Shown here one piece after another: positions 41,061-49,860 of a stretch of 64,000 bases of DNA. Below the pieces are notes generated by a model. It had not been told where the DNA came from and searched no databases. It worked only from the letters and a program-made list of their open reading frames with translations. The stretch covers positions 1-64,000 of IMG/VR virus record IMGVR_UViG_3300037882_003336; one strand, 5' to 3'. The DNA is from a virus. Position 1 is the stretch's first letter. Each line of letters begins with the position of its first letter. A program made the translations under genes and the position numbers.

Positions 41061-41828
41061 ATGATGACTGAGCTACTCCCGTCCATTCAAACCACCGCTT
41101 TCAAGTTCCGCGAATCTTTGCTTGAACTGGCGGAGGAAAATAAAGAGGCGGACGTGCTTTGGTGTAGTTATGGAGCCTCCCGAGTCTGGACTACCAATCT
41201 TCTGCGAGAACTTCACAAGACGGTGCCAAAGATGAGGCTTCGGTTACTGATTGGCATGGGGGTCTTTAAAGATTGCGGACACGGCGGAAACTGGTACCGA
41301 ATTGACTACAGTGAGAAAGATCACTGGAAGAGCGTCGCCACCCAATATGGTCGCAGGATGATCTTCAATGGCGTCAACAAACTGTGGAGCATCAGTGACC
41401 CGGAACCAAATCTGGAGAAGATACTGAAAAGCAAACTGGTTGTCCTTTCGTCGTGCCCAAGCTGTTTGGAGATCTGGAAAGACAAGGTGAAGGTACCACG
41501 GGATTTGGCGGTGGAGTTCCCATGGGTGGCCATCAGGACATCACAAAAGACCCACCTGAAAGCCTACCTGTGGAATCAAAACCACGTGATCACGGGGCTA
41601 TTCGGGTCTAGGAACCTTGGCGACTCAGAGTGGTCCGATATTACCACCAAGGTGGGTGGCCATCTCGCCGGAGACCTGTGGGTGGAAATGGAAAAGACTT
41701 GGAAAGGCGGGGTCAGCGCCGGGAAGATGTTTGAAGACCTTACCCGACCCCGTCAGGCTAGCCGCTCCGCTGAGTGGCTGGATGACCACTTGGATTACGG
41801 GTGGGGTCCGGGAGAAGATCCGCACTGA
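41061..41828 (+). CDS. Phospholipase-D-like nuclease candidate
   Basis: 255 residues from 41061 or 41064. The catalytic HxK motif is HLKAYLWN at ~163-170, followed by FGSRNLGDSEWSDI at ~181-194, the GSxN part of the PLD signature. PLD-family proteins act as nucleases or phospholipases, usually as a dimer or with two HxK repeats. Only one copy is visible, so dimer formation would be needed. A further feature is VLWCSYGASRVWTTNLLREL in the N-half. Plus-strand gene within minus-strand surroundings, so probably an insert. Could be a defence or counter-defence nuclease. Confidence 0.65.
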   Translation: MMTELLPSIQTTAFKFRESLLELAEENKEADVLWCSYGASRVWTTNLLRELHKTVPKMRLRLLIGMGVFKDCGHGGNWYRIDYSEKDHWKSVATQYGRRMIFNGVNKLWSISDPEPNLEKILKSKLVVLSSCPSCLEIWKDKVKVPRDLAVEFPWVAIRTSQKTHLKAYLWNQNHVITGLFGSRNLGDSEWSDITTKVGGHLAGDLWVEMEKTWKGGVSAGKMFEDLTRPRQASRSAEWLDDHLDYGWGPGEDPH

Positions 41829-41829
41829 T

Positions 41830-42069
41830 ATGGACCGAGAACCAACCCCAGGAGACGTGTGGATGATCCGTGGTCAGCCCGGATATATCGACAGCATTGA
41901 CGGCTCCACGCTGTTGATATGCCACGCCAGCCAAGATGGTGACAAGTGGCGACCAGCCAACATTCACGAAGTCGGTGCCCACGTACTGTGGCTCGCTGAG
42001 ATCAGCAAAACCGACTTTGCCAAACTCTCCCAAGAAGGAGAGTTCCTAGGGAACTGGCCAAGGACTTAG
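41830..42069 (+). CDS. Small protein next to the PLD-like gene
   Basis: 79 residues from the ATG at 41830 (MDREPTPGDVWMIRGQPGYI). The longer frame from 41617 is a shadow of the PLD-like gene. PTPGDVWMIRGQPGYIDSID resembles an SH3-like barrel start. It begins one base after the PLD-like stop and overlaps the convergent fibre gene by 4 bases. Probably co-expressed with the PLD-like gene and could be its partner or immunity factor (inference). Confidence 0.6.
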   Translation: MDREPTPGDVWMIRGQPGYIDSIDGSTLLICHASQDGDKWRPANIHEVGAHVLWLAEISKTDFAKLSQEGEFLGNWPRT

Positions 42070-43658
42070 TCCTGCTCAACCGTCAGGTCGCGACCCCAAG
42101 AGAACCGGATCGGGACGGTCAGGCGGTGGAGTTCATCCTTCACCTGGGGCTGTTCGAAATCCCAGAACCCTTGGATTCTGGAGGTGCCAGTGATGTGATT
42201 CGAAGTCGTCGCGTCTTCCCAGACCGAGATGCCGATTCCTTGGATGTCGTCCGCATTCCCGACGGAACTCGTGAAAACGGCTTCGTAGTCCAGGTAGTGG
42301 TTGCCAGCGGTGTAGGACGCTGGGGCGAGGGCGGCGTTGGAGGTGGAGGTACGACCGGCGTGGTTCTCGCCACCAGCCACCGGGAATGACCCCGGTGTAA
42401 CGTCGGCGTACAAACAGAGGTTGAAGAAACGAGCGGTTCCAGCGGTGCCTTTCCGGCTCGGCTCCATAATGGTCGCGTAGTCTTGAGCGCCAGTCACCGA
42501 CAGGTTGTTGTAAGTGGCGTTATAGCCAGCAGTTCCGGTGCTGAAATTGGCGATGTTCCACCAGAGCAGCTTGAACGTTGCAACGGTGTTGTTGTACACC
42601 GTGCCAACTGCACCAGCGTCAGTCAGGTTGGTGGCATCGGAAATCGTGATGGTATCGGCGGTCACCGAGTCGATCACATAGTCACCGTCATAGTCAACGG
42701 TGCCGTTGATCGTGATGCTGCCTCCCGCCAAATAATGGTGGTTGCCATCGGTCGTCACCACCCACTCGGTACCATCGCTCGTGACCGACAGGATGCCGTA
42801 CTCAACAGGCCAACCGGTGATATCGAATGGCTCGGTGACATGGTCGGCACCCAATGCCGAACCGCACTTCACGTAGAGTTCGTAACGGACGCGCAATTGT
42901 TGCCCGGTCAGGACTTCTTGGTCTGGAACCAGGAAAATCCGGCTCCACAGGTTGTTGCCAGCACCCGCTTGGCTGGAGAATCCGATTTCCGTGTAGGTCA
43001 CATCACCCACTTCTTCCGGGAAGTCGAAGGTGCGGCGGAACAGGACGGTGGCGGTGCCGGAGTCAGCAATATTATCGCAGGAAAGCGTGACAAGATCCGG
43101 GTCCGTGTAAACTGCGTAAGTGTTGCTCCGCTGAGTCTCCGTGCCCATCCCGATCTGGTCAACCCGGTAGATGATTACATCGTCAGCCACCACCGTTTGG
43201 GATCGATCCACGGTGACCGTGGTAGCGCTGGTGAATGTGACAACCTTCGCCTCTTCACCGGAATCCCAGCGAATCAGGCGTCCTTCATCGTTGATCGTGA
43301 AGTCCCGCGCACCGGAGGCTCTGGTTACTGTGGTTCCAGCCTGACTGTAAGTGCCGGTCACATCTTCTTTGGTCACCTCGGTGCCGGTACCACACACCGC
43401 ATAGGTGAGTTGGTCGCGCCAGCGTTCGGTCGCCAGACGGTCGAGTCCGCTGTCAAGAATGAGGTTGTTGATCCAGGGACTTTCCTTGACCACGTTCCCG
43501 TTTTCCACCACGTAGACCTTGGCACGACCACGCGCCAGAACCGGTGGCGCTTCGAGAAACCTGTGTCGGGCAGCAGCCGTCGGTTGTTTAAGCGCAGACC
43601 GACGACGCACCCTCTTGGGACGTGGAAGAATCGCGGACGGAATTAGCGGCGGAGTCAT
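42066..43658 (-). CDS. Tail fibre / virion structural protein
   Basis: 530 residues from the ATG at 43658 (MTPPLIPSAILPRPKRVRRR); an ATG at 43673 is also in frame. The N-terminal 35 residues are Arg/Pro-rich; then KVYVVENGNVVKESPWINNL and ILDSGLDRLATERWRDQLT, a block I associate with phage tail-fibre or receptor-binding proteins (VVxxxWxxNLILxxGLD). The rest is beta repeats with Gly/Thr-rich loops (HYLAGGSITINGTVDYDGDY) and ends with a KDELHRLTVPIRFSWGRD tail. Its first 24 codons overlap the HNH gene, which reads in another frame. Confidence 0.7.
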   Translation of the reverse strand: MTPPLIPSAILPRPKRVRRRSALKQPTAAARHRFLEAPPVLARGRAKVYVVENGNVVKESPWINNLILDSGLDRLATERWRDQLTYAVCGTGTEVTKEDVTGTYSQAGTTVTRASGARDFTINDEGRLIRWDSGEEAKVVTFTSATTVTVDRSQTVVADDVIIYRVDQIGMGTETQRSNTYAVYTDPDLVTLSCDNIADSGTATVLFRRTFDFPEEVGDVTYTEIGFSSQAGAGNNLWSRIFLVPDQEVLTGQQLRVRYELYVKCGSALGADHVTEPFDITGWPVEYGILSVTSDGTEWVVTTDGNHHYLAGGSITINGTVDYDGDYVIDSVTADTITISDATNLTDAGAVGTVYNNTVATFKLLWWNIANFSTGTAGYNATYNNLSVTGAQDYATIMEPSRKGTAGTARFFNLCLYADVTPGSFPVAGGENHAGRTSTSNAALAPASYTAGNHYLDYEAVFTSSVGNADDIQGIGISVWEDATTSNHITGTSRIQGFWDFEQPQVKDELHRLTVPIRFSWGRDLTVEQD

Positions 43659-44205
43659 CCCGAAAAGTAGCATTTTTCTGGCGTAGCCTCTCCATAAGAG
43701 CTTTGGTCGCTTTACCGTGGCACGGGTGACAAAGGGTCCGGAGGTCTTTCAAACCACATTGTCCACCACCCTCCACCACCGGTATCACGTGGTCGCAGTC
43801 CCATCCGGTTGATCTGTGTGGCATCCACCCATTCCACTTCGGCCCAATCATCTCTCGCGCCTTACTCTTCACCTCTTTCCGCCATTTAGCGAACCAGCCT
43901 GGGGCTGGTATTCGTTCTATCATGGTCTCGGCAACCTTGAGGGCAGCGCGGTAAACTGCCATGAACTCGGTAAACATCTTGGACGCGTCGCACCCACAGC
44001 CAGCGCAGATTCCGCGATCCCTCTTCCACACCGCATGACGAGCCACTGAAGGGTTGTTGCGCAACATCCACGCATCCACGCACTCCTTGGAGTGCCATGT
44101 TCTCCTACCCTTTCCGGGCGGTCTCCCGCACCCGCAACTGCAGAGTGGGGAACCGTCTTCCGCGAACTTTTTGGTGGCGTACTGTCCCCTGCTCGTGCTC
44201 ACCAT
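43588..44205 (-). CDS. HNH endonuclease
   Basis: 205 residues from the ATG at 44205. The N-terminus has a zinc pair (LCSCGCGRPPGKGRRTWHSK) followed by CVDAWM, then ICAGCGCDASKMF, and the HNH core WDCDHVIPVVEGGGQCGLKD with LRTLCHPCHGKATKALM. The DH, N-equivalent and H residues are present. The 3' end runs 71 bases into the downstream fibre gene, a sign of insertion. Probably a homing-type nuclease; a role in DNA packaging is a weaker option. Confidence 0.82.
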   Translation of the reverse strand: MVSTSRGQYATKKFAEDGSPLCSCGCGRPPGKGRRTWHSKECVDAWMLRNNPSVARHAVWKRDRGICAGCGCDASKMFTEFMAVYRAALKVAETMIERIPAPGWFAKWRKEVKSKAREMIGPKWNGWMPHRSTGWDCDHVIPVVEGGGQCGLKDLRTLCHPCHGKATKALMERLRQKNATFRDDSAANSVRDSSTSQEGASSVCA

Positions 44206-44210
44206 AAGAC

Positions 44211-44456
44211 TTATGGCTTCCCGAAGATCTTCCATAACGGTGTGCCCAGATTGTTCGACTCATCTTCGTCTTTCGCCAAGGCGATAGCGGAACTCACCTG
44301 TTCCTGAAGATCCGCTTCCCCGTCGTCCATTTGCACCCGCGTTCCATCGGGTCTGACCGCCTCAACGGACGCTGAGTCCTTTTCCACCGATATCACGATG
44401 GACCATCCATCCACGAGCACCTCGGCAGCTTTGTTGACGGTCTCTTCCAGTGTCAT
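44211..44456 (-). CDS. Unknown small acidic protein
   Basis: 81 residues (MTLEETVNKAAEVLVDGWSI ...). Alpha/beta with VISVEKDSASVEAVRPDGTR and an acidic C-part. Overlaps the adenylosuccinate lyase gene by ATGA, so the two are translated together. It might assist that enzyme, but no motif supports a specific role. Confidence 0.65.
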   Translation of the reverse strand: MTLEETVNKAAEVLVDGWSIVISVEKDSASVEAVRPDGTRVQMDDGEADLQEQVSSAIALAKDEDESNNLGTPLWKIFGKP

Positions 44457-45688
44457 ATGGAGGGATTGGCGTTAGAGTGTGAAGCCAGTTTGATGAGGCG
44501 AATGAGGTCCGGTGACACCGTGTGCTTTGCGTCGCCCATCTTCTTCAGTGCAATGGCCTTGGCCTTTGCACGACTCAATGTCGGGTCTTTGACGCGCTCC
44601 CCCACCATGAATGCCTGAGCCATCACGGATGCCGGAACCACTGGTGGATGCTGTGTGACGTGAACCCTTTCCAGGGTGCTGGTGAGAAGGGTGGTCTGGT
44701 GGCAAAGCACGTGGAAAAGATCTGGCCACACGACGTTTTCGACGGCACTGTGCGAGATGTCGCGTTCATTCCACAATTCCACGTTTTCCAAGAGCGAGTT
44801 CGTATACCCGCGCACCAAGCGAGCCATCCCGCAAACACGCTCCAGCCCCACTGGGTTTGGGCGAGATTCCTTACCGGGCATCGAGCTACTCGTGGAGGTA
44901 CCGGCGTTGCGGTGCCCAGCCGAATATACCAATTCCTCGACACCATCTTGAAGCAAGAGGCGAATATCGAGTGCGATCCGCGCCAAAACTCCAGAATACA
45001 CGGCGAGCATCTGTGCAAATGCTGCGTAAAAGTGGCGGGGGACGCACTGAGTGGATGGGTTGACGATGAACAGACTTTCCTCAATGTTCGGGCAGGATGT
45101 GGTAGAGAGCGGAGACAGACTGAGGCTGTACAGGTCCGGGCGGTAGTAGTAACACCCTACTGAACCACCGAACTTCACAGGCATTTGGGTGAGAGTAAAC
45201 CTTCTCAAGGAGTCTTCGATCTCCCAAAACCAACACTCCAACTTGTGCTTCCATGGGATTGGCTCCGCGAACCTCCCGTGAGTTCTCGCCATGAGTACGC
45301 GACGACTATCCGCGGGGGTGTCCTCTTCCATCACAAGCATGCGACGAATTTGGCCAGTGAGCTTCCCCGCCAAACCCGACAGTCGGTTCCGGTATTCAAC
45401 CAGCTGGATTGACAGGGCGGTGTCGGTGACATCGCTGGTCGTGAGGCCAAGGTGGAGGTTCTGAATCCCGATGTACGGTTCGATGCACCGCAAGACCGCG
45501 TCGAGTTCGTGGCCAGATTCAGCGACAAAGCTATTGAAGTCCGTCCAGCAACAGTGGTTGCGTAGCAGTTCCTTAGCTTCTCCGTCCGGGTCTTTGGAGC
45601 CCGCAAGGAAAAGACTGATCTTAACCCACAAGAAGCGGGTTGATTCCGATACCCACTTGATGTCCTTATCTTCGTACTTTGGTAGCAT
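44453..45688 (-). CDS. purB-like: Adenylosuccinate lyase-like enzyme (PurB family)
   Basis: 411 residues, slightly short for PurB (430-470). Fumarase/aspartase family signatures: LGLTTSDVTDTALS at 80-93, ARTHGRFAEPIPWKHKLECW at ~134-153 with catalytic His137, and the mobile loop SSSMPGKESRPNPVGLERVC near 266-285, where PurB has SSxMPxKxNP. Then NERDISHSAVENVVWPDL near 312-330, a classic PurB block. The enzyme releases fumarate from adenylosuccinate (to AMP) and from SAICAR. In Z-genome phages the host PurB does the same on 2-aminoadenylosuccinate. The ESR insertion in the loop may shift substrate choice. A PurZ-type synthetase lies at 51146. Confidence 0.85.
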   Translation of the reverse strand: MLPKYEDKDIKWVSESTRFLWVKISLFLAGSKDPDGEAKELLRNHCCWTDFNSFVAESGHELDAVLRCIEPYIGIQNLHLGLTTSDVTDTALSIQLVEYRNRLSGLAGKLTGQIRRMLVMEEDTPADSRRVLMARTHGRFAEPIPWKHKLECWFWEIEDSLRRFTLTQMPVKFGGSVGCYYYRPDLYSLSLSPLSTTSCPNIEESLFIVNPSTQCVPRHFYAAFAQMLAVYSGVLARIALDIRLLLQDGVEELVYSAGHRNAGTSTSSSMPGKESRPNPVGLERVCGMARLVRGYTNSLLENVELWNERDISHSAVENVVWPDLFHVLCHQTTLLTSTLERVHVTQHPPVVPASVMAQAFMVGERVKDPTLSRAKAKAIALKKMGDAKHTVSPDLIRLIKLASHSNANPSI

Positions 45689-45709
45689 CCAAAGTAAGAA
45701 CGCCGCCCA

Positions 45710-46144
45710 CTACTCGCGTGGCGTAATACCCCAGAGATTCCACTGACCATCATGGAACCTGAGTTCAATGATGGATTCATCGGCAGCGGTACCGTCAAAG
45801 GTTCGCTGGAAAGCGTCTACGGAAGGCAGGTCTTCACCGTTCGAGTTGTAAACAATGAAGTCGATGCCGGTCCAGACGCCGGACGCAATGTAAGGCCGGA
45901 TCGACACCACGTCCCCGGTATTGCGCCCGACTATATCCACCACCAGGGTCCGGTTTCCTGGAGTACCGCTGAGTTCCGCCCAGATCGCTGCATTGCCACC
46001 TGTTGGGGTCACCTCCACATCAGTGGTGTTCGGCATGGAGACTTCCTGGTATGAGCTACCAGGAGACGAACCGGAGGATGGGGTGAACGTCCACGACTGC
46101 GGGTTGCGGATGTCGGAGTCGTACGGGAAAGATGGTAAAGACAT
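45710..46144 (-). CDS. Beta-rich virion protein candidate
   Basis: 144 residues (MSLPSFPYDSDIRNPQSWTF ...). Strands such as TDVEVTPTGGNAAIWAELSG and NRTLVVDIVGRNTGDVVSIR suggest a sandwich fold like phage tail or decoration proteins. Starts 9 bases past the 46154 gene. No motif recognised. Confidence 0.6.
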   Translation of the reverse strand: MSLPSFPYDSDIRNPQSWTFTPSSGSSPGSSYQEVSMPNTTDVEVTPTGGNAAIWAELSGTPGNRTLVVDIVGRNTGDVVSIRPYIASGVWTGIDFIVYNSNGEDLPSVDAFQRTFDGTAADESIIELRFHDGQWNLWGITPRE

Positions 46145-46153
46145 CGGTGATAA

Positions 46154-47488
46154 TTAGGGTAGTTTCCCGGTGAAGTCGCCGGGGGCCAGCGAGTTACAGA
46201 GTGTGTAAAGGGCTCGCTCAAACGTCTCTGGATCAGATGGAACACGACCGAAGAAGGCGGCTCGGAAATACTGACGCGTATAGGCACCAACCGCCCCGTT
46301 ATCATTGGTCGTGCAGATGTAAAGGTCGAGTTCCGGAAGTGCTCCGGTTGCAACGCCAGCAGTAGCTAGGACGGTCCTGGAGGCGGTCTGCATGCGCGCC
46401 ATCTCAATGCCGTCTGTGTTGCTGACAATCGACAGCAAGCCCGTCCGGTCCACCGAGTCCGTGTTGGAGATAGTGGTGGCACCGACCTGTGCCGAAATAG
46501 TCGAGGCACTCGGAAGCGTAAACGCGATGCCATCGGAGTTCAAACGACAGCCCATCACTCGACGGTTGGCGGTTTCGGTACCAGCCGTCACATACCCGAA
46601 GTAGCAATTGTTGAGCAACATGCCAACCTCGGACGGGGTGACATCAATGTCGAAATACCCGGTGGTGCCTGGGGACCTGAAGGACCGCTCGTTCGACCCG
46701 GCGATCCCGAACCCAACCGATCCGAAAAATTCACCTCTGGTGGCGGGTTTGTTGATGTTGAACCCGCAGTAGATTTTGCTGGCAACCGTGTCGATGGTTC
46801 CGGGGCTGGTTTCCATAACCCACGCGGGCAGCATCACGAACGCGTGTGGACCCATCTCGGTGAGGGACTGGTCGGCAGCTGTGAAGAACGTGTTCACCAT
46901 GGCGGTGAAGCCCTCGTCCAGTGTGAGCCCAGCTTCCTCCAATACCGCCCGGTAGGCAAGCGTCCGGATGTGGAGCGCCGATCCATCTGGCGGAGGGTCA
47001 CTTGGGTTTGGCGCAACTGCCATCACGTCCAGCCCGAACCATGGGCGCGGGAACATGAACGGAGAGCGCCTCAAGATCGCTGCCTGCCCCATGTCGCGGA
47101 TGCGCTCATAAAAGTCTGACACCCAAGCCCTTGTGTATTCCAAATCCGAACCGGAGGTCCAAGTGGGCGCGGGAACCCGAATCTCCCCGCCCATCGTCAT
47201 CTTGAAGTACAGCACAGGACCGTTGGAGAACCCGTCCTTTTCCTTGAACTGCATTACCCACCCGTCTGTGTTCATCCACCCGGCCAACATGCACCGATTG
47301 GTCTCACGAGCCCTCGGCATTTTGGTGAGAGCTTCGTTGAACCACCACACAATCGTGCCGTAGTCGATGTGGCGGAACCCGCCCGAGTAAGAACCGTTCG
47401 AGTCGAACGGCGGCATCCCGTTGCCGGAATGAGCAAGAAACTCGGTTACCCTACCCCAACCGGTGGACGCGTCGTATTCAACAGGCAC
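46154..47488 (-). CDS. Virion structural protein candidate
   Basis: 444 residues (MPVEYDASTGWGRVTEFLAH ...). Trp/Tyr-rich N-half (GGFRHIDYGTIVWWFNEAL; MNTDGWVMQFKEKDGFSNGP) and beta-rich C-half (GFGIAGSNERSFRSPGTTGY; NTDSVDRTGLLSIVSNTDG). Ends with PSDPETFERALYTLCNSL. It is next to another beta-rich gene and likely a tail or fibre-associated protein. No family recognised. Confidence 0.6.
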   Translation of the reverse strand: MPVEYDASTGWGRVTEFLAHSGNGMPPFDSNGSYSGGFRHIDYGTIVWWFNEALTKMPRARETNRCMLAGWMNTDGWVMQFKEKDGFSNGPVLYFKMTMGGEIRVPAPTWTSGSDLEYTRAWVSDFYERIRDMGQAAILRRSPFMFPRPWFGLDVMAVAPNPSDPPPDGSALHIRTLAYRAVLEEAGLTLDEGFTAMVNTFFTAADQSLTEMGPHAFVMLPAWVMETSPGTIDTVASKIYCGFNINKPATRGEFFGSVGFGIAGSNERSFRSPGTTGYFDIDVTPSEVGMLLNNCYFGYVTAGTETANRRVMGCRLNSDGIAFTLPSASTISAQVGATTISNTDSVDRTGLLSIVSNTDGIEMARMQTASRTVLATAGVATGALPELDLYICTTNDNGAVGAYTRQYFRAAFFGRVPSDPETFERALYTLCNSLAPGDFTGKLP

Positions 47489-47496
47489 CCCAAGAC

Positions 47497-48729
47497 CTAC
47501 TCGTGACTGGCGTTAATGAACATCTTTTTGATCCAGATGGTCTTGATCTGCAGTCGCCCCTGCCCATACCGCTGCCTGCGCAGATGCCCGCGCCTCCAGT
47601 GCATCCTGACACTTCCACCACTTCCTTCACTATCACTGCCGGAGGACCGATAGTTGCGTCCGATAAAGTTCGGGCTCCACAGTTCGTCGACACGCTTTTT
47701 ATGACGCTTAATGCCACCTGCCCTTGAAATGAACGACGGTTCGATGAGTTCCGGGCAGGCGTGCATGATAAGGATCAACTGCATCGCAAGGTAGCAAAAC
47801 CCGGTCTGGTCGGTGATGTTGTTGTGTTTCCTGACCTCCATGCTGCCGAATTGGGTCTTGGGCATGAAGTGAGAAGCAACGTGGAGGTTGCTGCCCTCGA
47901 ATGAAATGAACACCATGAACCCGTCGGCTGGAACGTCGTCGAGCACCATTGGGGCCAGCTTTAGTTCAGTCTCGACATCCAGTCGCTTGATTGCCTCTTC
48001 GGTGGCATGCGGGAGTGGGTAGACGTCAGGAGAGACGTGGCGACCCGGCTCGACCCGAATAACGGTGAGCGCGGTCACGCGAGTCTCCCTACCTCCGCTC
48101 ATCGCCACGCACTCCGGAGGCATTACGAACATCATCGCTTCGTGTGGCCATGGGGTCTCGGCAATGTCCTCACCCTTTGGCAGATCGGTAGCGATGGCAT
48201 CCTTGTAGAACTCACTCGACACGTAAAACACAGGGGTGTCAGTGCGTGCCGCGATCCCGGTAGCGGCCAGCGTGATCATGCGCATTGCGTGATCCTCGTC
48301 ATTCTTTGGCAGGTGGTATGCACGCTGCAGGAACATGTGCGCCACCCCACGGATCGAGACAGCAGGGTTGATGTATCCCCACACGTTCCGGTAATTCCGC
48401 GTCAACATCTTCCTAGACACGTGATCGACGATGTCGAGCAACATCCGGTTGGACATCCGGTCCACATCCTCATCCTCATGAGTGGTCTCAAGCCCAAGCA
48501 GCTTTTTTAGCAGCGTGATAGTGTATTCCTTGCCTTTGAGTTCCGAGACCGCCTTGGTCTGGGCCAACTTGAAGATACTGTGGAACAGATGCTTTGGGAC
48601 CATGGACTTGGCCTTCTCCATGAACTCATCGGGTGTCATCACCTGCCCAGCAGACTCCATGAGCAGGGAGGATACAGCGTCCACGTACTTGGCGGTGGAC
48701 ATCTGTTGACGGAGAGCGGACTTGGCCAT
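47497..48729 (-). CDS. Protein with C-terminal HWRRGH motif
   Basis: 410 residues from the ATG at 48729 (MAKSALRQQMSTAKYVDAVS); frame extension to 48846 overlaps the next gene. The N-half is helical (LLMESAGQVMTPDEFMEKAK). The end carries VRMHWRRGHLRRQRYGQGR with TIWIKKMFIN, a motif I have seen at the C-terminus of many plasmid and phage proteins of unknown role. A central alpha/beta part has AMRMITLAATGIAARTDTPV and EAMMFVMPPECVAMSGG. Not a virion-type protein by composition. Function unknown. Confidence 0.65.
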   Translation of the reverse strand: MAKSALRQQMSTAKYVDAVSSLLMESAGQVMTPDEFMEKAKSMVPKHLFHSIFKLAQTKAVSELKGKEYTITLLKKLLGLETTHEDEDVDRMSNRMLLDIVDHVSRKMLTRNYRNVWGYINPAVSIRGVAHMFLQRAYHLPKNDEDHAMRMITLAATGIAARTDTPVFYVSSEFYKDAIATDLPKGEDIAETPWPHEAMMFVMPPECVAMSGGRETRVTALTVIRVEPGRHVSPDVYPLPHATEEAIKRLDVETELKLAPMVLDDVPADGFMVFISFEGSNLHVASHFMPKTQFGSMEVRKHNNITDQTGFCYLAMQLILIMHACPELIEPSFISRAGGIKRHKKRVDELWSPNFIGRNYRSSGSDSEGSGGSVRMHWRRGHLRRQRYGQGRLQIKTIWIKKMFINASHE

Positions 48730-48733
48730 GGGA

Positions 48734-49420
48734 TCAGTTCTTGGCGACCAGCTTAGTGGACTTTTTGGCGGGGATCTTTTTGGCAACCGTCTTTGGCTTG
48801 GTCTTAGCCTTGGCGACCGTCTTTGGCTTGGAGGTGGTCTTGACAAGGACGCGGGGGCTGGACGCCTTGGCGGTAGTCTTTTTCTTCGTCGCCACCGGAG
48901 TCTTTTTGGTCACCTTCACCATATCTCCATCGTTGGTCAGTGGCACCGGGTCAGCGGGTTGTGGAATCAGACCACCATCTTCAGCACCAAATGGGGATTC
49001 GCTGGGGAGCGGCAACTCCAGGGTGTCTTTGGATATCCCATACAGCGGCAAACCGGGCGGCTTGTCGGGGGTGATGGTGGGGGTAGCGGCGGAAGTGTCG
49101 TCCCCACCGTCCTCTTCGGCGTCGCCTTCACCCTTTCCCTCGCTGATGTTTGGCAGCAGCTGCTGTTCCTCTTCCGTGCTGTTGGCCAGCGGGTTGGCGG
49201 GAACCGGTGGGTAGGTGGGCGGCGTGGGTGCAGCGGGGGTACCTGGGGTACCGGGCTTCTGGTCGCCGAACTTGGCTTCGAATTCGAACAAGCTGCTTTC
49301 CCCCTTGCTGCGCATGAAGACGGTCGGGGACCTGCCTTGGATGGTACTTTCGAGGTGGATGATCCAGACGAACTGGGCAGTGACGATGACGCTCAGGATG
49401 GCGATAGTGATGGTTCTCAT
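48734..49420 (-). CDS. Membrane-anchored protein with Lys-rich tail
   Basis: 228 residues from the ATG at 49420. Residues 1-22 (MRTITIAILSVIVTAQFVWI) form a signal anchor. A proline-rich middle (PGTPGTPAAPTPPTYPPVPA), an acidic segment (EGKGEGDAEEDGGDD) and a histone-H1-like C-terminus of KPKTVAKAKTKPKTVAKK units follow. A basic tail of this kind binds DNA or anionic polymers. With the N-terminal anchor the tail would lie outside the membrane, so it may bind envelope polymers or incoming DNA. The longer frame to 49921 is a shadow. Confidence 0.65.
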   Translation of the reverse strand: MRTITIAILSVIVTAQFVWIIHLESTIQGRSPTVFMRSKGESSLFEFEAKFGDQKPGTPGTPAAPTPPTYPPVPANPLANSTEEEQQLLPNISEGKGEGDAEEDGGDDTSAATPTITPDKPPGLPLYGISKDTLELPLPSESPFGAEDGGLIPQPADPVPLTNDGDMVKVTKKTPVATKKKTTAKASSPRVLVKTTSKPKTVAKAKTKPKTVAKKIPAKKSTKLVAKN

Positions 49421-49457
49421 GGTGTTGGCGATGTTGATTGTGGTTAGACTGGGAATG

Positions 49458-49826
49458 TTAAAACGGCACGTAATCGGTGGCTTCGGTATCCTCGACGATT
49501 GAAGCCGCCACCAAAGTAGCACGGCTCGGGAAAATCTCGACGTAGGTGTCGGAATCGTGACCATGCGTCGCGTAAAACTCTGCCACCCAAACATCAGCGG
49601 CGGCGTGATCCTCGACGCGGTGAATCTGAGTCGTGACCTGACCAGCGTAAGCGTCGGTCGAACGGCAGTAGTAGGAATGCGAAACCGTGATCCGGATCGG
49701 ACCGCTGCCGGTAGCCTCGACATCGCAGGAAAGCTCGCGAGCCACTTGCTCAGCTTCTGCAAGACAATTGCGGAGTTCGACTGAAGATCCATCGTGTGGG
49801 AAGCGGAGGATGTTGTTGTTGCGCAT
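49458..49826 (-). CDS. Small early protein, leaderless start
   Basis: 122 residues (MRNNNILRFPHDGSSVELRN ...). Alpha/beta with AEAEQVARELSCDVEATGSG, ITVSHSYYCRSTDAYAG and AEFYATHGHDSDTYVEIFPS. The start is fixed by the promoter at 49832-49860. It ends in EATDYVPF. No family recognised. Confidence 0.75.
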   Translation of the reverse strand: MRNNNILRFPHDGSSVELRNCLAEAEQVARELSCDVEATGSGPIRITVSHSYYCRSTDAYAGQVTTQIHRVEDHAAADVWVAEFYATHGHDSDTYVEIFPSRATLVAASIVEDTEATDYVPF

Positions 49827-49831
49827 CCCCC

Positions 49832-49860
49832 ATTATACCACACAAGAAAACTCTTGTCAA
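49832..49860 (-). promoter_or_regulatory. Sigma70 promoter giving a leaderless mRNA
   Basis: Minus strand TTGACA (49860-49855), 17-base spacer ending TTGTGTGG, TATAAT (49837-49832), five bases (GGGGG) to the ATG at 49826. The stop codon of the upstream zinc gene lies in the -35 box. The five-G spacer could be mistaken for a ribosome binding site but touches the ATG. Confidence 0.88.

Noticed and set aside
42483-43646. 387-codon plus-strand frame
   Set aside because: Antisense shadow of the fibre gene at 42066-43658; no recognisable domain.
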